Assembly: GCA_016840025.1 (NCBI GenBank)
Contig: JAEOTF010000517.1
Span: forward strand, 1 to 14,512
DNA: 14,512 nt
Source of the DNA: Candidatus Hodarchaeota archaeon
GTDB taxonomy: Archaea > Asgardarchaeota > Heimdallarchaeia > Hodarchaeales > YT1-039
Direction of reading: 5' to 3'
Positions 6,883 to 12,594 of this stretch are shown piece by piece. A program made the translations under genes and the position numbers. Position 1 is the stretch's first letter. Each line of letters begins with the position of its first letter. The notes beneath the pieces were generated by a model, which did no database searches, was not told where the DNA came from, and saw only the letters and a list, made by a program, of their open reading frames with translations.

Positions 6883-8661
6883 ATGTATCTTAAGAAGACT
6901 AATGCACTTATTCTTATTGTACTATGTTTATTCTGTTCATTTTCCATAGAATCTGTCATGTTACCTCTTGGAGTTAAATCTAATACTGATCAAATGGTTA
7001 TAGTTATTGGTACTACTGATTCTATTGTTTATCTGGATCCCGCGAATGTATTTGATTATTTTGCTTCGAATATTTTAGTTCAACTTACTCATGGACTCAT
7101 GGAAACACCAATTGACTCCACAGAAGCTGTAAAAGGACCAATTGTTGACACTTATACTGTTTCCGTTGACGCAAAGACCTATACATTCACTTTAAAACAA
7201 GGCATCCAATTTTCTGATGGAGAACCATTCAATGCTGATGCAATGGTATGGAATCTAAACCGTTCCAGAGCATTATCTGGTGACCCTAGCTACATTTTAA
7301 CTGATGTAGTTGAAAACATTACTATATTCAGTGACTATACTTTTGAAATTAAATTGTCAAGAGCTGATGCTGCTTTCCTGCAAAGATTAACTTATACTGT
7401 TGCCTGGCCAGTTAGCCCTGAATCATTGCCAAAAGATGAACTTGCTGGTGGGCCTGATCGAATTCCTGCTGGGTTAGGTCCATACAAGGTTTCCTCCTGG
7501 ACCCAAAACACCGAACTCATTCTTATCCCAAATGAGTACTATTTTAGTGATGTTCCTCAGAATGACAAAATAATCATCAAATTTTATCCCGATACTTCTA
7601 CAATGTTGACTGGTTTAGAGGCTGGAGAGATTGATGTCGCACAACCTGAGTTTGAAGTTGAAACAATGAACAATGTCATAAATAATGACAATTTACGGTA
7701 TCAAACTATGACCTCACCAGGAATACGCTATATACTCATCAATGTTGACATACATACGGATGTAAATGTTCGGAGAGCTATAGCTGCAGCGATTAATCGT
7801 ACAGAAATCTGTGAAGCCGTTTTTAACAATTACAATGAACCTTTATATAGCCAAGTTCCAAAGATTTTCGGAGATTGGCATATTGATGCCTTCATGGACG
7901 GTAATCCGACCAACCCAAATGTAGCCAGTAACATGACAGCTGCTGGTTACTCAATAACAAACCAGTATCAATTAGACTTATGGTTCACTCCCATCCATTA
8001 CGGACCTACGGAGGAAGATGTAGCTCTTCTAATTGAAGATCAACTTGAAACAACAGGCTATTTCAATGTAACTGTCAAATACGCCGAATGGGCGCCCTAT
8101 CTTTCTCAAAGACGAACCATGGGCTTTTATTTGCTGGGTTGGTGGTATGACTATCCCGATCCAAGCAATTATATTGATCCATTCGTGGGAGCTGGATCAA
8201 TCAGTCTTGGAGTCAATTATTCATCAACTGAAATGGATGGATACATTGATACTATACTTACTGACCCAATTCAAGATAACAGAAAAACAGCAACCATCAA
8301 TGCACAGGAACTTATGGCAAAGGATGTACCTCTGATTCCACTTTTTACAATGTTGCACCAATTCATTGCTTATGCTCCTAATGTAAGAGGAATAGTATTA
8401 GAACCTTCTGAGAGATTACATTATAATTCGATCTATCTGTCTGATTTTCCATCCACTACTACCACAGTAGATGAAACTACTACTACCACAACAGGTGAAA
8501 CTACTACTACCACAGTAGATGAAACTACTACTAGCTTGAGTGAAACAATCACTAATTCAGCTTCTCCACCTGCAGTAATTGGCTTCACTCTGATGGAAGT
8601 ATTTTTGCTCATAACAGGGATTTTCTTCATCCTAATCTTCTTAAAGAGACGTAATTGTTAG
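6883..8661 (+). CDS. ABC transporter solute-binding protein, family 5 (oligopeptide/nickel type), with Thr-rich stalk and C-terminal membrane anchor
   Basis: From ATG 6883 the protein is 592 residues. A signal sequence (basic MYLKK, then a hydrophobic stretch) precedes a family-5 binding domain. Its signatures are the TTDSIVYLDPA opening, YTFTLKQGIQFSDGEPFNAD, GLGPYKVSSW, FYPDTSTMLTGLEAGEIDVA and VRRAIAAAINR, plus the late WWYDYPDPSNYIDPF region. The domain is followed by a Thr/Glu/Asp-rich stalk of 8-residue repeats and a hydrophobic helix after PPAVIGF, ending LKRRN. This layout holds the receptor at the cell surface in archaea lacking a periplasm. The ligand cannot be told; peptides are the commonest. 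No permease or ATPase gene is nearby, so it must use a transporter encoded elsewhere. TTG 6871 is a possible longer start, but GGTGTCG ahead of ATG 6883 and the better signal-peptide length favour the ATG. Confidence 0.92.
   Translation: MYLKKTNALILIVLCLFCSFSIESVMLPLGVKSNTDQMVIVIGTTDSIVYLDPANVFDYFASNILVQLTHGLMETPIDSTEAVKGPIVDTYTVSVDAKTYTFTLKQGIQFSDGEPFNADAMVWNLNRSRALSGDPSYILTDVVENITIFSDYTFEIKLSRADAAFLQRLTYTVAWPVSPESLPKDELAGGPDRIPAGLGPYKVSSWTQNTELILIPNEYYFSDVPQNDKIIIKFYPDTSTMLTGLEAGEIDVAQPEFEVETMNNVINNDNLRYQTMTSPGIRYILINVDIHTDVNVRRAIAAAINRTEICEAVFNNYNEPLYSQVPKIFGDWHIDAFMDGNPTNPNVASNMTAAGYSITNQYQLDLWFTPIHYGPTEEDVALLIEDQLETTGYFNVTVKYAEWAPYLSQRRTMGFYLLGWWYDYPDPSNYIDPFVGAGSISLGVNYSSTEMDGYIDTILTDPIQDNRKTATINAQELMAKDVPLIPLFTMLHQFIAYAPNVRGIVLEPSERLHYNSIYLSDFPSTTTTVDETTTTTTGETTTTTVDETTTSLSETITNSASPPAVIGFTLMEVFLLITGIFFILIFLKRRNC
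8452..8544 (+). repeat. 24-bp tandem repeat encoding the Thr-rich stalk
   Basis: There are three 24-base units and a shortened 21-base fourth: 8452-8475, 8476-8499, 8500-8523 and 8524-8544. The consensus unit ACTACTACTACCACAGTAGA plus TGAA encodes TTTTTVDE. It is in frame, so copy-number change alters stalk length without breaking the gene. The Thr-rich stretch is a likely O-glycosylated linker. Confidence 0.9.
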
Positions 8662-8672
8662 AATAATCCCGT

Positions 8673-8698
8673 ATTTTCTTTTTTTCTTTTTTATTATT
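8673..8698 (+). terminator. T-rich terminator after the solute-binding protein gene
   Basis: Eleven bases past the stop codon is a T-rich run (ATTTTCTTTTTTTCTTTTTT), the typical archaeal termination signal. Confidence 0.5.
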
Positions 8699-9028
8699 AG
8701 GGAATTTCTTCTTCTTCTGTTGCTGTAGGTACCACTAGCATCGCTGCTCCTTCTACTGAGGCATGTATCACTAGGCTCGTAGGTGATTAAACCACAATAT
8801 CGGTATCACCCCCCCTCAGGAGTAATTTTTCTATTGATATCTGTAGGTTTTGTTAATAATGGTTAATTTCAGTATATCTCTAATACTCTCAAGTTTTGAT
8901 ATATTTGGGGGATTACCATCTTGTCTATCGTACAGAGACGTAAAAACTAAAAAGTGTACAAAAATAGAGGTCTTCAGAGATAAAAAATGCTATAGAAATT
9001 CAATTTTTCACGTTCTCTTAAAATAATT
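8699..9028. other. Gene-free stretch with a GC-richer island, hairpin and possible gene remnants
   Basis: No complete gene is supported between the solute-binding protein and the coiled-coil gene. Bases 8700-8820 are clearly richer in G+C than the surroundings. They contain a hairpin at 8782-8810 (GGTGAT paired with ATCACC, ACC with GGT, one TAA bulge, 8-base loop) followed by seven C. A loose direct repeat ACCACTAGCATCG (8731-8743) / ATCACTAGGCTCG (8767-8779) is also present. On the minus strand a 29-codon open frame ending at 8697 looks protein-like. Further right, 8821-9028 is AT-rich with no clear element. Confidence 0.4.
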
Positions 9029-9784
9029 CTATCTTCTGTACTTTGCTTCTTCTTCTTTGATCTCGCTTATCAAAAAATCAATTTTTTCTTTAAACGTCAT
9101 TAATGCAGGTGTTTCCAGTGGATCTCGTTCACGATTGAGTTCATTTACTATTTCACGAAACTTTCGGAGTACTAGGGTTATAAATGGTGCAGAAGCTTCT
9201 TCCATCTGGATTTTATCTCTGACATTCTCAAGTTGGGAGCGTAAGGTATCTGTAGTCAATGTTCCTGCTCCTTGTACAATTATTTGGTTAAGTGTATGAA
9301 GTCGTTCGATAGCATCACGATGGGGAGATACCAGTTTCTGCAAATCGTGTTTGTCTTGTTCCAGCTTATCCCGTTCACTTATCGTTTCTAATGTCTTATC
9401 TTTAAGTGAGAAAATCTTGTCGGCTAATTCACGGATCGCGTCTCGATTTTTCGTAATATTCGATTTAACTACTTCTTCAATATCCTTAATTAATTTTGAT
9501 GTATTTGTGGTAAGCGTATTCTCTAAATCTGTGACTCTTGTGTCTAAATCAGCACTTAGTTTGCTTATTGGACCTGTTTGTAATTCATTAACTAATTCAT
9601 CATACGCGGTTTTTACTTCATTGAGCTTTGTCTCAAATTTTTCATTCAAATCTTGAATTTTTTTATCATAATCTACCAGAAAATTAATTTCTTCCTTTAC
9701 TACAGATCGAACTAGTTCAGGTATAAGTTTTGCTAATTTCTGTTCGAAAATTTCCTCGAATTCTGCTCTATCTTTGTCCTTCAT
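9029..9784 (-). CDS. Soluble coiled-coil protein of unknown function
   Basis: I do not recognise a family. The 251-residue protein is almost entirely charged, heptad-patterned helix. A short basic/acidic N-terminal helix (1-30, ending LIPELVRSVVKEE) is followed by a long coiled coil at about 33-152, with a break at GPISKL (71-76). A linker around SPHRDAIERLHTLNQIIVQGAGTLTTD leads to a second helical region with a hydrophobic patch (PFITLVLRKFREIVNEL, 200-216) and a C-terminal helix. There is no signal peptide, membrane segment or cysteine. The ATG at 9784 is well supported by GGTGA eight bases upstream (AGGTGAACACAAATG). It lies 103 bases downstream of the CoA synthetase gene on the same strand with its own TATA-like box, so it may be transcribed separately. 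A scaffold or cytoskeleton-like role is possible but unsupported. Confidence 0.85.
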   Translation of the reverse strand: MKDKDRAEFEEIFEQKLAKLIPELVRSVVKEEINFLVDYDKKIQDLNEKFETKLNEVKTAYDELVNELQTGPISKLSADLDTRVTDLENTLTTNTSKLIKDIEEVVKSNITKNRDAIRELADKIFSLKDKTLETISERDKLEQDKHDLQKLVSPHRDAIERLHTLNQIIVQGAGTLTTDTLRSQLENVRDKIQMEEASAPFITLVLRKFREIVNELNRERDPLETPALMTFKEKIDFLISEIKEEEAKYRR

Positions 9785-9860
9785 TTGTGTTCACCTGATA
9801 ATTTTGGACTAAACATGATTTAGAGATGGTTTGTACTAACTCTCTCAAGTATTTTAATAC

Positions 9861-9873
9861 AATTATATATATC
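9861..9873 (-). promoter_or_regulatory. TATA-like box of the coiled-coil gene
   Basis: The complement reads GATATATATAATT, the most TATA-like stretch in the 103-base gap. It would give a transcript with a leader of about 50 bases carrying the GGTGA ribosome-binding site. Confidence 0.4.
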
Positions 9874-9887
9874 TATTTTTAAATCTT

Positions 9888-11288
9888 TCAATCAAATTTC
9901 CCTTCTAATGACTTCAAGAAGTTCGTACGGGCAACTAATGCTGAAAGAGCGATTGAAGTACCTCTTACTTCTTCAAAAGCAGGAATACCCGCCCTTTCGA
10001 GTATTTTTTGTCCATGACGTGCAACCTCACCAGCCATCCACAAGGCGAGAAGAGGCTTATCATTCTTCTTCGCGTCAACGACGCCTTGAGCTAGCGCAGC
10101 ATCTTCCCCAGGAGGAAGGAATGTCGGGACAACACATGCTGCAATCATAGCATCAACATTATCGTCATTTAAAACAATTTCCACGCATTCTTTATATTCC
10201 CTATAACGTGCACTTGCCACTAGATCCACAGGATTTTGATTGGAAGCAAATGGTAAGATAACTTCTCTTAGCGCTTTTTTGGTGGTCTCTGTAAAACTTA
10301 TTACTTCTAAACCATTGATATCACAACTATCGGTAAGTAATACTCCCGCTCCACCCGCATTAGTAATAATCCCCACCCGATTCCCTTTTGGTAAAGGTTG
10401 CATACTGAAAGCCTTAGCAACATAAGTTAGTTCCTCTAAAGAAGAGTATTCTTGAACACCTATTTGGCGGAACATTCCCGAATAAACATGGGAAGATCCT
10501 GCGAGTGCTCCTGTATGAGAAGCAACTGCGTGTCCTCCTTGCTCTGAAATTCCTCCTTTTACTACAAGCACTGGTTTTTCTTTACACGCATCTGCAAGAG
10601 AAGTTACAAACTGTTTACCATCAGGGACACCTTCTATATAAGCTGCTATCGCTTTAGTATCTTTGTCTTGAATTAAATAGTCAACACATTCGGCTACTGA
10701 GACATCACAAGCATTCCCGAGGGAAATAAACTTAGATAATCCTGTATTGAGATCGTTCATTTGTGAAATTAAAGCATGACCAAGTGCTCCACTTTGAGAG
10801 ACAAGACCTACTTCTCCCTTAGCTGCTCGTATGATAAAAGTCCCATTAAAGTTGAATATAGGATTTTGAGTTCCAACGCAGTTAGGTCCAATGATACGGA
10901 CATCTAAGTCTTTTGCTTGACTTTTTACCAGTTCTTCAAGCTCTTTCCCTTCTCTCCCAGTTTCTGCAAATCCCCCAGAAACGACTGTAATGTGTTTAAT
11001 TCCTCGATCTGTACAGAGTTGAATGATGTCAGAAACAATCTCCGCCCGAAGAGCAATAATTGCTAGATCAACAGGATCAGGAACCTCAAGAATATTCTTA
11101 TAGACTGGTAATTCAAAAATAGAGTCTAAATGAAGATGCATAGGATAGATAGATCCATTAAACTTACTATCTATTAAATTTCTGAGAATATGATATCCAA
11201 GTTTAGCAGGATCGTTAGTAGCTCCAAAAATAGCGACCCCTTGCGGATAAAAGAAAGAATTCAGTGAGCTAGAGGAAGTTGTAGACAT
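9888..11288 (-). CDS. acdA: ADP-forming acyl-CoA synthetase (acetyl-CoA synthetase type), alpha subunit
   Basis: The 466-residue protein has the length of the stand-alone alpha subunit. It opens with a CoA-binding Rossmann domain (SFFYPQGVAIFGATNDPAKL, 11-30), then VVSGGFAETG (102-111) and GPNCVGTQNP (134-143). The ligase-CoA domains carry SQSGALG (164-170), SLGNACDV (189-196), VKGG (243-246), and the phosphohistidine motif SHTGALAGSS with H258. TNAGGAGVL follows at 309-317. The enzyme interconverts acyl-CoA + ADP + Pi with acid + CoA + ATP; the His relays phosphate between the alpha and beta subunits. The ATP-grasp beta subunit is neither fused nor adjacent, so it must be encoded elsewhere. 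Substrate (acetate, branched-chain or aryl acids) is not readable. The start at 11288 is supported by a TATA-like box 26-36 bases upstream and almost no leader. Confidence 0.92.
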   Translation of the reverse strand: MSTTSSSSLNSFFYPQGVAIFGATNDPAKLGYHILRNLIDSKFNGSIYPMHLHLDSIFELPVYKNILEVPDPVDLAIIALRAEIVSDIIQLCTDRGIKHITVVSGGFAETGREGKELEELVKSQAKDLDVRIIGPNCVGTQNPIFNFNGTFIIRAAKGEVGLVSQSGALGHALISQMNDLNTGLSKFISLGNACDVSVAECVDYLIQDKDTKAIAAYIEGVPDGKQFVTSLADACKEKPVLVVKGGISEQGGHAVASHTGALAGSSHVYSGMFRQIGVQEYSSLEELTYVAKAFSMQPLPKGNRVGIITNAGGAGVLLTDSCDINGLEVISFTETTKKALREVILPFASNQNPVDLVASARYREYKECVEIVLNDDNVDAMIAACVVPTFLPPGEDAALAQGVVDAKKNDKPLLALWMAGEVARHGQKILERAGIPAFEEVRGTSIALSALVARTNFLKSLEGKFD

Positions 11289-11308
11289 GAAAATTTACTA
11301 TCCTAACA

Positions 11309-11452
11309 TTATTCTTTAAATATACTTTGTTTATTATCCGAAATGCCCTCATTATGTAAAATTCTTAGGATTAGTGATACTCTTGAATTTTTTCCCATTG
11401 CAAAAAGAACGATTTTTGAACCGTTCATGGAAAATTTATTTCCATAATCCAT
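11309..11452 (-). CDS. Possible small protein of 47 residues
   Basis: An ATG at 11452 opens 47 codons ending in TAA at 11309, in the gap between the RING-like gene and the CoA synthetase gene. The C-terminal half (SRVSLILRILHNEGISDN) looks like a helix-turn-helix-sized segment, but I recognise no family. Spacing of 29 bases after the RING-like gene would suit a third operon member. Against it: no well-placed ribosome-binding site (GGAAAG abuts the ATG), overlap with the downstream gene's TATA box, and a length that could arise by chance in AT-rich DNA. Confidence 0.22.
   Translation of the reverse strand: MDYGNKFSMNGSKIVLFAMGKNSRVSLILRILHNEGISDNKQSIFKE
11314..11324 (-). promoter_or_regulatory. 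TATA box for a near-leaderless acdA-like transcript
   Basis: The complement reads TATATTTAAAG, centred about 31 bases before the ATG at 11288. With the usual archaeal spacing, transcription would begin about four bases from the start codon; no ribosome-binding site is present, consistent with leaderless translation. Confidence 0.55.
11401..11426 (-). terminator. Hairpin plus T-run, possible end of the membrane zinc-finger operon
   Basis: On the minus strand GAACG (11426-11422) pairs with CGTTC (11411-11407) around a 10-base loop and is followed by TTTTTG. It lies about 55 bases past the stop of the RING-like gene. It would also fall inside the possible 47-residue frame, so only one of the two readings is likely right. 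Confidence 0.35.
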
Positions 11453-11481
11453 CTTTCCAACACAGTGTTAATTTACTAAGT

Positions 11482-12591
11482 TCAAACTTTACAGATTGGG
11501 CATCCTTTTCCCATTCTCTGCCATTGTTGCCAATGTGGTTCATGAAAGGGAGAACTGCAACTTGGACAGTGGAAAATCTTCTTATCGGGTGTGATAGGTA
11601 ACCCGCATACTTGACATCGTTCTGGAGCTACCTCACAAGATGGACATTTTCGTTCCGTAACTTTGAGTTCCACACCACACTTCTCACACAGGATTTTTCG
11701 TCTTCTGATTCGTTGAACCATATTTTGGGTTTGCCAAGTGATATTCCATGCACGGTCTTGAGTAGCTTGTACATATCTTCCAAGTGTTCCTCGACGCGGA
11801 TATGCAAAGAGTAATCCTGCCATAAAGAGAGTAATGCTCGCCAATCCTACAAAATGATCTTGATAAACAATGATGGCGCCAATTCCACCTATTAGAACAA
11901 ATAGATAGACATTTGCTCGTGCTCCTTCATAGATTAGTAGGACTAACCTTTTCCCCGCTCCAAGGAGTAAACTAACATATTCACGAATAAACTTGGACAT
12001 ACTGGATCTAAAACGTTGTAGTGTAGTTTTTATCCTTCTAATCCCTCGCACACTGTAATGTACTAACACTTTGAAGATTTCAACTATAAAAGAAGCAATA
12101 CGTCCTGGAATTCTACGATATTCCGCATTCTGGATTACTTCAATGATCTCACCTGCTTTACGAATAAACCGTTCATTCAGATCATACGCTTCAACAAAAA
12201 CTCCTGATAAAATTACTAAACCCCCTGATAAAACAACTCCAGCCGTCCAAATATCCTCTAAATGAATGTCAAACGCTAAAAAGAACAATGGACTAAATAG
12301 AATCAGAAATCCTAAATAAACTACAACTGCTCCTAATGCCCAAGATTCAATACCACGCATTTTAAGGAGTTCAACTACAAAACCTAAAGCAATAAAATAA
12401 ATTGTAACACTCATAGCAAGTAAAACAGCATTCATAGTTGCGTCAGGGATCCATTTCGAGACACTTTTGTTTTGAATGATAATAGCTCCCCCTATTGTGA
12501 GCAGAAATCCTATAACTCCTATTTTGGAGATTTTAGAAATTTTAACTCTGGTTATTATAGTTTTGTCAAGTTCTTTTATCTTTTTAGCCAT
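11482..12591 (-). CDS. Multi-pass membrane protein with C-terminal zinc ribbon and RING-like finger
   Basis: The 369-residue protein has about six membrane helices (near 23-40, 51-73, 84-107, 115-135, 228-243, 248-264). A long basic amphipathic stretch (about 140-225) separates the fourth and fifth. The C-terminal tail carries two zinc modules. A zinc ribbon uses C302, C305, C316 and C319. Four ligand pairs follow: C326/C329, C342/C345, H350/H353 and C364/C367, with spacings 12, 4 and 10 and W354/W357 between the last pairs. Four spaced pairs in this order are the cross-brace pattern of RING fingers; it resembles the prokaryotic RING (Prok-RING) type. RING domains recruit ubiquitin-type E2 enzymes, but E3 activity here is inference; a purely structural finger is possible. 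It is the second gene of a tight operon: three bases after the upstream stop codon, with GGAGGA inside that gene's end as its ribosome-binding site. Confidence 0.8.
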   Translation of the reverse strand: MAKKIKELDKTIITRVKISKISKIGVIGFLLTIGGAIIIQNKSVSKWIPDATMNAVLLAMSVTIYFIALGFVVELLKMRGIESWALGAVVVYLGFLILFSPLFFLAFDIHLEDIWTAGVVLSGGLVILSGVFVEAYDLNERFIRKAGEIIEVIQNAEYRRIPGRIASFIVEIFKVLVHYSVRGIRRIKTTLQRFRSSMSKFIREYVSLLLGAGKRLVLLIYEGARANVYLFVLIGGIGAIIVYQDHFVGLASITLFMAGLLFAYPRRGTLGRYVQATQDRAWNITWQTQNMVQRIRRRKILCEKCGVELKVTERKCPSCEVAPERCQVCGLPITPDKKIFHCPSCSSPFHEPHWQQWQRMGKGCPICKV

Positions 12592-12594
12592 TAT

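Noticed and set aside
8452..8544. Tandem repeat considered as a CRISPR-like array
   Set aside because: There are no unique spacers; the units are contiguous, in frame and encode a Thr-rich stalk.
8433..8630. Minus-strand frame rich in Val opposite the Thr stalk
   Set aside because: It is the reverse complement of the ACT repeat units and has no independent support.
9351..9656. 101-codon plus-strand frame inside the coiled-coil gene
   Set aside because: Ser/Leu/Val-rich translation is the usual antisense of heptad-rich coding sequence; the minus-strand gene has a clear ribosome-binding site.
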